A DNA stretch of 35,602 bases from Holdemania filiformis DSM 12042 (lineage in GTDB: Bacteria > Bacillota_I > Bacilli_A > Erysipelotrichales > Erysipelotrichaceae), in contig NZ_GG657556.1 of the NCBI RefSeq assembly GCF_000157995.1, positions 499,296-534,897 of the forward strand, read 5' to 3'. How positions within the stretch are numbered: the first letter of the stretch is position 1; each line of letters opens with the position of its first letter. Under the pieces are notes generated by a model. That model saw only the letters and a program-made list of their open reading frames with translations. It did no database searches and was not told the origin of the DNA. The position numbers and the translations under genes were made by a program. This document shows, piece after piece, positions 15,444 to 22,259 of this stretch.

Positions 15444-17126
15444 GTGAAAAATCTTCCGATCGGCCAGCTGCTGCTGGAACAGGGTTATATTACAGAGGAA
15501 CAGCTGAACAGCGCGCTGGCGCATCAGAAAGCACATCCCGGCAATCGTCTGGGCGACGTTTTAATTGAGTTAGGCTATATCACGGAAGAAAAGAAGCTGA
15601 AAGCGTTAAGCGTGCGTCTGAACGTTCCGGTTTATGAAGGCTTCCAGATTAATGTCAACAGTGATATCGTAAGGCTGATCTCCGAAGACGTTGCGAAGAA
15701 ATATCAGGTCATGCCGTTAGAAATTAAGAACAACGCATTGCAGCTGGCCACCAGCGATCCGCTTGACTTCTATGCGCTGGAAGATATCAAAGCTTCCTGC
15801 GGAATCCCGGTATCTCCGGTTTTAGCTCCAAAAGAAATGATTGAAAACGCAATCCGGCGGAACTACGCGCAAGCCAATGTCAGCAGCGCAATCGACGAAA
15901 TCCAGAAAGATCTGACCGAGGATCAGGACTTAGCGCTAAATGACGAACTTTCTGAATTGACGCAGCGCGTCGATAATGCACCGGTTGTCAAGTTTGTCAA
16001 CAATATGATCCGCCAGGCTTACGAAACAGGCGCGAGCGATATTCATATTGAACCCTTTGAAATGACGACGGTGATCCGGTTCAGAACAGACGGCGTTCTG
16101 CATGAATTCACACGGATTGCAAAGTCCGTTCATGATGCGCTGATCACGCGAATCAAAATCATGGGGAATATGAACATCGCGGAAAAACGAATTCCGCAGG
16201 ATGGTCATATTGAAAGTCAGATCGACGGCAAGAGTCTGGATATCCGTTTATCCTCATTGCCGACGGTGTATGGCGAGAAGATGGTTATCCGTCTGTTAGG
16301 CCACAGTCTGCAGCAGCTTACGACGTTGAAAGATCTCGGTCTGCAGCAGAAAGACTATGATTTGATGGAATCGATGATTCATCAGCCGTATGGAATCCTG
16401 TTATTCACCGGCCCGACCGGCAGCGGCAAGACCACGACGCTGTACGCCATCCTCAATGAATTGGCAAGAGAGGAAGTCAATGTCATCACGATTGAAGACC
16501 CAGTCGAAAAGCGGATGATGGGCGTTAATCAGGTTCAGGTCAACGCCAAGGCCGGATTAACCTTTGCTTCGGCTCTGCGCTCCATTCTGCGGCAGGACCC
16601 GGATATCGTTATGATCGGCGAAATCCGTGATGAAGAAACTGCGGAAATTGCGGTGCGTTCAGCGATCACCGGTCACTATGTTTTATCTACCATTCATACC
16701 AACGACAGCGCTACGGCGATTGCCCGTTTAAAAGATATGAATGTGGAACCGTATTTGTTATCTTCATCGGTAGTCGGCATTGTCGCTCAGCGATTAGCCC
16801 GTCAGCTTTGTCCGCATTGCAAGGAACAGGTCATGCCGACCGCGGAACAAAGTCAGCTGCTTGGCGGCTATACGGGTCCGATCTATAAGCCGCATGGCTG
16901 CGCCCGGTGCAATCAGAGCGGATATAAAGGGCGTACCGCATTATTTGAAATTCTCCCGCTGACCGCGGAGATCCGTGATCTGATCGTCAGCTCCAACGAT
17001 ACGAATAAGATTAAAGAGTCCGCTATCAAAGCTGGAATGACAACGCTGTCGGAGGAAATGGTCAAGATGATTATCAAAGGACAGACGTCGATGGAAGAAA
17101 TGCTGCGGGTCATCTATACGATTTAA
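15444..17126 (+). CDS. pilB: Type IV pilus extension ATPase PilB
   Basis: This 560-residue hexameric ATPase drives pilin polymerisation through PilC. The N-terminal MshEN-like domain has two related motifs, PIGQLLLEQGYITEEQL (about 5-21) and RLGDVLIELGYITEEKKL (about 35-52), of the type that binds c-di-GMP in some homologues. The catalytic half shows ASDIHIEP (about 197-204), Walker A GPTGSGKTT (323-331), the Asp box ITIEDPVE (about 348-355), Walker B DPDIVMIGEIRD (385-396) and the His box STIHTNDS. A zinc-binding tetracysteine, C456/C459 and C486/C489, matches PilB/GspE. It starts with GTG ten bases after the broken pseudopilin gene. Confidence 0.96.
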   Translation: MKNLPIGQLLLEQGYITEEQLNSALAHQKAHPGNRLGDVLIELGYITEEKKLKALSVRLNVPVYEGFQINVNSDIVRLISEDVAKKYQVMPLEIKNNALQLATSDPLDFYALEDIKASCGIPVSPVLAPKEMIENAIRRNYAQANVSSAIDEIQKDLTEDQDLALNDELSELTQRVDNAPVVKFVNNMIRQAYETGASDIHIEPFEMTTVIRFRTDGVLHEFTRIAKSVHDALITRIKIMGNMNIAEKRIPQDGHIESQIDGKSLDIRLSSLPTVYGEKMVIRLLGHSLQQLTTLKDLGLQQKDYDLMESMIHQPYGILLFTGPTGSGKTTTLYAILNELAREEVNVITIEDPVEKRMMGVNQVQVNAKAGLTFASALRSILRQDPDIVMIGEIRDEETAEIAVRSAITGHYVLSTIHTNDSATAIARLKDMNVEPYLLSSSVVGIVAQRLARQLCPHCKEQVMPTAEQSQLLGGYTGPIYKPHGCARCNQSGYKGRTALFEILPLTAEIRDLIVSSNDTNKIKESAIKAGMTTLSEEMVKMIIKGQTSMEEMLRVIYTI

Positions 17127-17170
17127 TTCGGAATCCTAATTGGATTATTACAAAAATCTTAATTTTTTTA

Positions 17171-17210
17171 CACGGTTATCATAACGCTTTTATGATAACC
17201 GTGATATAAT
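17171..17210 (+). promoter_or_regulatory. Major pilin promoter with perfect 14-bp inverted repeat
   Basis: CACGGTTATCATAA (17171-17184) and TTATGATAACCGTG (17190-17203) are exact inverted repeats around a five-base loop. The last two bases of the right arm start the extended -10 TGATATAAT (17202-17210). No recognisable -35 exists at 17 bases; the repeat occupies that place. No T-run follows on either strand, so it is not a standard terminator. An operator for an activator or repressor of the major pilin is the best reading. Confidence 0.7.
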
Positions 17211-17243
17211 GATATTGTTCAATACGAAAGGAATATAAAAATT

Positions 17244-17660
17244 ATGAGGAAGAATGCAAAGAACAACAAGAAAGGTTTTACCCTGATTGAATTGATCGTT
17301 GTCGTCGCTATTTTAGTTGCTTTGATGTTGATGCTGGTGCCGAGATTGACAGGATTTACTGATGAAGCTACAAAGACGGCAAACACAGCAAATGCTAGAG
17401 CAATCTATACGGCTATAAATGCATCAGAAACGGCTTCATCTACAAAATTATATAGCAATGTGTCAGGCGCTAGTAATTATCAGGAAGAAATCACGCTTTG
17501 CGGTGTACAGGTTTACAAAGTTTTCTGGGATGAAAAAGTTCCTGATTCTACAATCTGTAAGTACGACCCAACTACAAAGACCGTTACTTATGGAGATGAG
17601 TCTAAAAAGAATACACAAGGTGTTTATCCAATTCCTGATAGCACTCCCGAAAAAGAGTAA
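17244..17660 (+). CDS. pilA: Type IV major prepilin
   Basis: This 138-residue protein has the class III leader MRKNAKNNKKG cleaved before F12, then TLIELIVVVAILVALML with Glu at mature position 5 and a long hydrophobic helix. The soluble head holds two cysteines, C86 and C105, which could form the disulfide-closed D-region typical of major pilins. It ends in a flexible acidic/proline tail. Size, its own promoter, and a strong terminator directly after it suggest high-level expression, so I take it as the main fibre subunit. PilD should cleave and methylate it. The gene is more AT-rich than pilB, especially toward its 3' end. Confidence 0.88.
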   Translation: MRKNAKNNKKGFTLIELIVVVAILVALMLMLVPRLTGFTDEATKTANTANARAIYTAINASETASSTKLYSNVSGASNYQEEITLCGVQVYKVFWDEKVPDSTICKYDPTTKTVTYGDESKKNTQGVYPIPDSTPEKE

Positions 17661-17703
17661 TAGTTAGGCAAAAAACGCACTAATTTATATGTAAATAATT
17701 AAG

Positions 17704-17740
17704 AAAAGATAGGAATCGGAGTTTAGATTTCTATCTTTTT
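17704..17740 (+). terminator. Terminator after the major pilin
   Basis: AAAAGATAGGAATC (17704-17717) pairs with GATTTCTATCTTTT (17726-17739) with one G-T wobble, and the right arm runs into a T-run. Confidence 0.8.
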
Positions 17741-18032
17741 ATTTAATTTATTAGAATACTTTTGTTCAATAAAAATATAGATCGCTGAAAAGATTGTGAA
17801 AATTGTTGGAAATTCTAATAAATCCTCATAGACAACGAATAAAATTTTTTTCAACGATTACATTTATGGATTTCATATTGCTAATATTGAAAAGAAGACT
17901 TACTAGACTATAATTTGAACATCCATTTTAGAGTAAGATTTAATAGCTAATAATGAATCAAGGTTTAGAAAAATAAGAAGTTACTAAAAAAGTATAAAAA
18001 GTAAAAATCTGAGGCGAATACAGCTTCCCAGG

Positions 18033-18053
18033 TTTGGCATAATATATGCCAAA
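18033..18053. repeat. Perfect 9-bp inverted repeat in the AT-rich gap
   Basis: TTTGGCATA and TATGCCAAA flank a three-base centre. It could be an operator. It also has the GG-N10-GC spacing of a sigma-54 promoter, but the symmetry makes that less likely. Confidence 0.45.
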
Positions 18054-18443
18054 AGTGGTATATTAGTTCGTTTATTTGCACATTTTTATAACAACTGTAG
18101 AAGTGTGAGAAGCTAAAAGTGTCAAAATCTTAAAATACTCTACTTTTTCACGCAGTCTCCGATTTAAATTTCTTTGTGTAAGTTAAATAGTGAAAAATTG
18201 TATTCTTGCTAGGAATATAAAAGTAATAAGTACTCTTATCTGCAATTGAAAATAAATATACAATATGGAAGATTACTAATTCAGATAAATTAAAACTTCT
18301 AAAAGATCGATAAAATAGAGTATGTAATAATTAAATTTTTAAATTGATAAAAATTTAAGATTACAAATTATCCTTTAACTACATTATATATTATAACATT
18401 AAAATTTATTTAAATAAATTCTGTTATTTTAAATTAACCGCTG

Positions 18444-18449
18444 TATAAT
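18444..18449 (+). promoter_or_regulatory. Candidate -10 for the secreted protein gene
   Basis: A consensus TATAAT lies 67 bases before the ATG. No good -35 is seen at 16-18 bases. Confidence 0.4.
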
Positions 18450-18515
18450 GAAATTAGAAAAGCTGGCTTTCTCTAAGTAATATGCAAGTTTCAAAATTTA
18501 GAAAGAGGTAATCTT

Positions 18516-19580
18516 ATGAAAAGAATTAAGTTATTAACTTGCATGATAGTCTCATCACTTTTATTGATTTCTACTATGTGGAGTCCTCTAGCAGTAAATA
18601 ACGAGTATAAGTCACAAGTAGAAATTTTGAGCAGTCTTTTAGAAACATCGGCTGAGGTTTCTGATCTTCTCAAGTATGTTGGACTTACAGATAAGCAAAT
18701 TAAACAAGTATTTGAGTTGGAAGCAAGAGATGAAAGTTTCTATGATCGAGATTTAATAGAAACTACAATCTTAGAAGATTTACCTGCAGGTTATGTTACG
18801 CAACGAAATAATCCAATTCAAACGCGAGTTTTTGATGGAAATATCCCAAAAGATGCTTATGAACAGGCTGATAGGATAGCTTATATTTATTCAGTAGCGA
18901 TTAATAAATTTTCGCGATTGAGTCCAGAAAGATTTAATAGATACATCTATTATCTGTATATGTCGCATTATATAGATAATGAAAGATATACACCGAATAG
19001 TCCTAATTTTGAATATTGCATTTCCTATATTCTATGCGAAGAAGACCTAGCTGTTTATGATAATTTTGCAAGAACACAATTTGGTCAGGGAATTCTTGAT
19101 GCTTCAACAAGCGCCGTTTCTGGAATTTTAGGCGTTGCAGGACTTGCTGATGATTTGGCGGATTCGTCAGAGAATTTAACAAAATTACAGAAAATTGTAA
19201 GGAAACTGGCTAACGTCAGAGATGGACTTAATACAGAAGCTGATTTACAGGAAGCAATTGAGAAAACATATTCGCTATTTATTGCTAATTACGATAAAAT
19301 GAATTCAGCTCAAGAATTAATCAACGTTATAAATGCTAATTTAAGCGATTATGATAAACCGTTACAAGACCTAGGCAATATGCTTGTAGATGTGTTGATT
19401 GCTTCTATTCTCAATACAAATCCAATCGTATCGCTGACTATCTCTGGATTGGTTACTGCTTTAGATACTTATGAAAGTTTCATTAACTTAGCATTGTTGG
19501 CAGGTTTAGGTTATTCTTTCTCGGAAAGAGTAGCTGCCAGATTTTATATTCAAATAGGGATGGGCAATCCACCTGAATAA
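18516..19580 (+). CDS. Secreted protein of unknown function in the pilus locus
   Basis: I do not recognise this 354-residue protein. It starts with a plausible signal peptide (MKRIKLLTCMIVSSLLLISTMWSPLA, summarised by a KRIK n-region and LLLIS core) that lacks a lipobox. Residues about 30-185 look mostly helical with a Tyr-rich part (RYIYYLYMSHYIDNERY). Two hydrophobic, Gly/Ala-rich segments follow, about 190-212 (ILDASTSAVSGILGVAGLA) and about 287-335 (LVDVLIASILNTNP to LALLAGLGYSF), so it may insert into a membrane or pack as a helical bundle. Base composition is very low in GC (about 25% at 18901-18960 by hand), unlike pilT just downstream. It has a clear AAAGAGGT site and its own terminator. 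Confidence 0.72.
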   Translation: MKRIKLLTCMIVSSLLLISTMWSPLAVNNEYKSQVEILSSLLETSAEVSDLLKYVGLTDKQIKQVFELEARDESFYDRDLIETTILEDLPAGYVTQRNNPIQTRVFDGNIPKDAYEQADRIAYIYSVAINKFSRLSPERFNRYIYYLYMSHYIDNERYTPNSPNFEYCISYILCEEDLAVYDNFARTQFGQGILDASTSAVSGILGVAGLADDLADSSENLTKLQKIVRKLANVRDGLNTEADLQEAIEKTYSLFIANYDKMNSAQELINVINANLSDYDKPLQDLGNMLVDVLIASILNTNPIVSLTISGLVTALDTYESFINLALLAGLGYSFSERVAARFYIQIGMGNPPE

Positions 19581-19601
19581 TTAACAAAGTTTTGTATATT
19601 A

Positions 19602-19632
19602 GGGTTGGCAAAAGCCAATCCTTTCTTTTCTT
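19602..19632 (+). terminator. Terminator between the secreted protein gene and pilT
   Basis: GGGTTGGC (19602-19609), loop AAAA, GCCAATCC (19614-19621) with one wobble, then a T-rich run. It separates the AT-rich gene from pilT. Confidence 0.8.
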
Positions 19633-19679
19633 TCTCCGCATTTCAGCGTACAATGAACAGTATAAATGAGGTGATCACG

Positions 19680-20759
19680 ATGGATTTACAAGCTTGGATG
19701 GATCGGGGGCGGGCCATGGACTGCACCGATTTACATTTGACGGTCGGCCTTCCAGTTGTGGCAAGAATGTTAGGGGAACTGACGATCCTTGGGGATGAAC
19801 CCTTAACGAAAGAAGACATTCATTCGATGCTGGCGACGGTCATGAACCGGACTCAGCAGGAAGAATATCAGAAGGGGGATCTGGATTTCGGATTCCAGGA
19901 TACGCATGGCTACAGCGTGCGTGTCAACGCTTATTATCAGAAAGGTAATCCGTGCGCAGCGTTGCGTCTTTTGCGCAATACGATTCCTTCCTTTGATGAT
20001 TTGATGATTCCGGAAGCCGTGCGCAAGCTTTCCACGCTGCCGCGGGGATTGGTGCTGGTTACAGGGCCGACCGGAAGCGGAAAGTCAACGACGATGGCCG
20101 CAATGATCAATTCGATTTCGCATGAACGCAAAGCACATATCATTACGATTGAAGATCCGATTGAATACCGCTTTGAACATGCGTCCAGCGTTGTTCACCA
20201 GCGTGAAGTCGGTGTGGATGTCGCGTCGTTTGCGGATGCGCTGCGCAGTGCGCTGCGTGAGGATCCGGACGTCATTCTGGTCGGCGAGATGCGCGATTTT
20301 GAAACGATCCAGGCCGCAATCCGGGCAGCGGAAACCGGTCACTTGGTCATCTCCACACTGCATACCAATTCAGCGGTCAGCACAATTGACCGCATTATTG
20401 ACGTGTTTCCAGAAGCTCAGCAAGGTCAGATCCGTGTTCAGCTGGCAAGCGTGCTGAAGGGCGTCGTTACGCAGCAGCTGTTAGTCCGTCAGGATCAGCC
20501 GGGCCGGTTGGCGGCCTTTGAGATTTTACTGACCAATGATGCGATTGCGTCCATGATCCGTGAAAACAAGGCGCATCAGATCAGCAGTGTCTTACAGACA
20601 GGCCAGAAGGCCGGGATGCGGCAGATGGATTACGATCTGGCACGTCTGGTGCAGGAAGGGAAGATCTCTAAAAAAACAGCGCATGAGCGCTGTCTGAAGG
20701 AAGCCGATCTGCAGCAATACCTGTCCTATGCGCCTTCGGCTTCAACGTACTACTTTTAA
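19680..20759 (+). CDS. pilT: Type IV pilus retraction ATPase PilT
   Basis: This 359-residue hexameric ATPase depolymerises pili and powers twitching or uptake. It has the PilT N-terminus (SDLHLTVG-like CTDLHLTVGLPV, about 15-26), Walker A GPTGSGKST (129-137), Asp box ITIEDPIE (about 155-162), Walker B DPDVILVGEMRD (195-206), the His box STLHTNSA, and AIASMIRE (288-295), a variant of the AIRNLIRE motif needed for retraction. The frame is open upstream to 19605, but that part is the terminator hairpin; the ATG at 19680 follows GAGGTGA with five bases. GC returns to the level of the other machine genes. It converges on pilD. Confidence 0.95.
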   Translation: MDLQAWMDRGRAMDCTDLHLTVGLPVVARMLGELTILGDEPLTKEDIHSMLATVMNRTQQEEYQKGDLDFGFQDTHGYSVRVNAYYQKGNPCAALRLLRNTIPSFDDLMIPEAVRKLSTLPRGLVLVTGPTGSGKSTTMAAMINSISHERKAHIITIEDPIEYRFEHASSVVHQREVGVDVASFADALRSALREDPDVILVGEMRDFETIQAAIRAAETGHLVISTLHTNSAVSTIDRIIDVFPEAQQGQIRVQLASVLKGVVTQQLLVRQDQPGRLAAFEILLTNDAIASMIRENKAHQISSVLQTGQKAGMRQMDYDLARLVQEGKISKKTAHERCLKEADLQQYLSYAPSASTYYF

Positions 20760-20781
20760 AAAAAAGACAGCGTAAGCTGTC
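20758..20781 (-). terminator. Terminator after pilD
   Basis: GACAGC (20766-20771), loop GTAA, GCTGTC (20776-20781). On the minus strand it is followed by eight T (20765-20758). It also lies directly after the pilT stop. Confidence 0.75.
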
Positions 20782-20783
20782 GT

Positions 20784-21527
20784 TTAGAACAAGGCGAGAT
20801 AAGCCTGGATCAGGGCGTTGCCCCAAAGCACGCTGAGCGTCAGGCCGATTGCCAGAAAGGGACCAAAGGGAATCTCGGATTTCCGGTCCTTTTTTTTGCA
20901 GATCATCAGATATAACGCTGCGATTGCACCGATGAAGCTGCTCAAGACAAACGCTGTTAAAACCAACGGCGCACCCAGATAAAACCCGGCAGCACACATG
21001 ATTTTTACATCGCCGCCGCCCATCGCGTTCAACCGCGACAGGATCCAGAACGGGACGCTGATGATCAGCGCGCCCAGAATCCGGCTGGGGATGGAGGAAG
21101 GCTCCAGCGCCAGAGCGATCACGGCGAGAATCAGAATGAACACGGAAAGCCGGTCGGGGATTTCCATTGTATCCAGATCGATCATCGCTATGACAATCAA
21201 GATAGAAAGAAACAAACAATGCAGCACGGCGGTGAGCGTAGCCCCGTAATAGAAGCCGCACAACGCGTATAAGATTCCGGTTAAGCTCTCGATCAACGGA
21301 TAACGCGGAGAGATCGGCGCATGGCAATAGCGGCATTTCCCCCGCAGGCCCAGCCAGCTGAAAACCGGAATCAGATCCAGCGCGGATAAGGTGTGATGAC
21401 ATCGGGGACAAAAGCTGCGGCCTTTCGCTGTTGACAGATGCAGGGGTAAGCGGTAGATCGCGACGTTGAGATATGAACCGATCACCAATCCGAACAAAAA
21501 GAAAAACAGTAGGATGAACCATTCCAT
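20784..21527 (-). CDS. pilD: Prepilin peptidase / N-methyltransferase PilD
   Basis: This 247-residue A24-family membrane aspartyl protease cleaves class III leaders and N-methylates the new first residue. The N-terminal domain has GSYLNVAIYRLP (about 17-28) and two CxxC pairs, C40/C43 and C65/C68, which bind zinc in bifunctional enzymes, so methylation is expected. The catalytic aspartates are D117 in MIDLDTMEIPD and D173 in GGGDVKIM. About seven hydrophobic segments follow. It should process all five prepilin-like proteins in this window. It is transcribed opposite to pilT, 34 bases behind an 83-aa reading frame and probably from the same promoter. Confidence 0.95.
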   Translation of the reverse strand: MEWFILLFFFLFGLVIGSYLNVAIYRLPLHLSTAKGRSFCPRCHHTLSALDLIPVFSWLGLRGKCRYCHAPISPRYPLIESLTGILYALCGFYYGATLTAVLHCLFLSILIVIAMIDLDTMEIPDRLSVFILILAVIALALEPSSIPSRILGALIISVPFWILSRLNAMGGGDVKIMCAAGFYLGAPLVLTAFVLSSFIGAIAALYLMICKKKDRKSEIPFGPFLAIGLTLSVLWGNALIQAYLALF

Positions 21528-21538
21528 GGCGGTAACCT

Positions 21539-21566
21539 GTTAATTCACGGAGAATCCGTGATTAAC
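21539..21566 (-). repeat. Hairpin between the FakA-like fragment and pilD
   Basis: GTTAATTCACGGA (21539-21551) and TCCGTGATTAAC (21555-21566) pair with one bulged base. No T-run follows on the minus strand, so it may be a processing or attenuation hairpin. It overlaps the stop of the 83-aa gene. Confidence 0.5.
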
Positions 21567-21813
21567 CCTGCAGCCCCTGGGATTGACGTTCCATGTTTTC
21601 AACGACAATGTCGTGAATCTCACCCAGGCTGGCACAGTATTCCAGCACCTTCCACGGCGTGTTGGTGTGAAAATGAATTTTTATCAGTTCCTCGTCGCCT
21701 ACTGCTAACAGGCAATCGCCTTCGATATTCTCTGTGATGTAATCATGAATCGCATCCTCGGAAAGATGCTCGCCTTCAATTAAAAGCTGCGTGTCAAATT
21801 TAAATTCCAACAT
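21562..21813 (-). CDS. Stand-alone FakA/YloV-like domain fragment
   Basis: This 83-residue protein resembles the part of fatty acid kinase FakA (YloV, DAK2 family) that follows the kinase domain: FKFDTQLLIEGEHLSEDAI, then DCLLAVGDEELIKIHFHTNTP, then VLEYCASLGEIHDIVVENMERQ. In full-length proteins (about 550 residues) this part carries a conserved K-(V/I)-H-x-H-T-N-x-P signature, kept here as KIHFHTNTP. Both the N-terminal nucleotide-binding DAK2 domain and the C-terminal region are absent. The gene has an intact frame, an AAGGAG site and its own promoter, so it looks maintained rather than decaying. It precedes pilD on the same strand. Its role is unknown. Confidence 0.7.
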   Translation of the reverse strand: MLEFKFDTQLLIEGEHLSEDAIHDYITENIEGDCLLAVGDEELIKIHFHTNTPWKVLEYCASLGEIHDIVVENMERQSQGLQG

Positions 21814-21846
21814 AACATTCTCCTTCGCCGTTTTGGCGTTAATCTT

Positions 21847-21875
21847 ATTTTACTCTGAATGGGGAATCCGGGCAA
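21847..21875 (-). promoter_or_regulatory. Promoter for the FakA-like fragment and probably pilD
   Basis: Read on the minus strand: TTGCCC (21875-21870), a 17-base spacer, TAAAAT (21852-21847). Confidence 0.6.
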
Positions 21876-21912
21876 TCCTTCACCTGAAGAAAGAAAAGAA
21901 GAAAAATAAGAA

Positions 21913-21963
21913 TTGACAAGGATAGAAGGTGACTCTATAATACATTTAGATAATTATCTAAAT
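21913..21963 (+). promoter_or_regulatory. Promoter and 20-bp perfect palindrome before the SdpR-like gene
   Basis: TTGACA (21913-21918), a 17-base spacer and TATAAT (21936-21941) form a consensus promoter. ATTTAGATAATTATCTAAAT (21944-21963) is a perfect 20-bp palindrome starting just after the -10, ideally placed for an autorepressor. Confidence 0.85.
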
Positions 21964-21980
21964 GATAGGAGGAGTGAGAA

Positions 21981-22259
21981 GTGGGGATGCAGGAGACCTT
22001 TAAAGCTTTATCTGATCCCACACGACGTGAGATCCTGGAGCTGTTAAAGGAGAAACGGCTGACCGCGGGTGAAATCGCCTCGCATTTTCAGATGACCAAC
22101 GCGACGGTATCGCATCATCTGGCGGTGCTGCGGAAGGCGGATCTGATCAGTGACGACCGCGACGGCAAGTTTATCTATTACGAATTGAACATGAGCGTGT
22201 TTTCTGAAGTGCTGGGCTGGGCCTTAGGGTTCATCAAGGAAAAAGAGAGTGGGGATTGA
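21981..22259 (+). CDS. ArsR-family repressor, SdpR-like
   Basis: This 92-residue winged-helix repressor matches the ArsR/SdpR group: FKALSDPTRREILELLKEKRLTAGEIASHF, then NATVSHHLAVLRKADLI, with the wing DGKFIYYELN. Metal-binding cysteines are absent, as expected for SdpR rather than ArsR/SmtB. I take the GTG at 21981, eight bases after AGGAGG. In Bacillus subtilis SdpR represses its own operon and is held at the membrane by SdpI when the Sdp toxin is present; the same arrangement (repressor, then SdpI-like protein) is seen here. The palindrome overlapping its promoter is its likely operator. Its stop overlaps the next gene. Confidence 0.88.
   Translation: MGMQETFKALSDPTRREILELLKEKRLTAGEIASHFQMTNATVSHHLAVLRKADLISDDRDGKFIYYELNMSVFSEVLGWALGFIKEKESGD

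Larger units (their letters stand above)
17661..18515. other. 855-bp AT-rich intergenic stretch
   Basis: Between the major pilin and the secreted protein gene I see no convincing coding frame. It holds the pilin terminator (17704-17740), an inverted repeat at 18033-18053, and a TATAAT before the next gene (18444-18449). The rest is AT-rich with stop codons in all frames. It is much longer and more AT-rich than other gaps in the locus, which would suit decayed or imported DNA. Confidence 0.6.

Noticed and set aside
17171-17203. The 14-bp inverted repeat as a rho-independent terminator of pilB
   Set aside because: No T-run follows on either strand and the right arm merges with the pilin -10 element, so an operator fits better.
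17741-18443. A c-di-GMP riboswitch, small RNA gene or CRISPR array in the long gap before the secreted protein gene
   Set aside because: No riboswitch core, tRNA-like fold or regularly spaced repeats could be found; only one short inverted repeat is present.
19605-19679. Upstream extension of the pilT frame
   Set aside because: These codons are the terminator hairpin and T-run of the preceding gene; the ATG at 19680 has GAGGTGA at the right distance.
20668-21522. 284-residue minus-strand frame over the prepilin peptidase region
   Set aside because: It is in another frame of the same strand, Arg/Ser/Pro-rich, and lacks the CxxC and Asp motifs carried by the true pilD frame.
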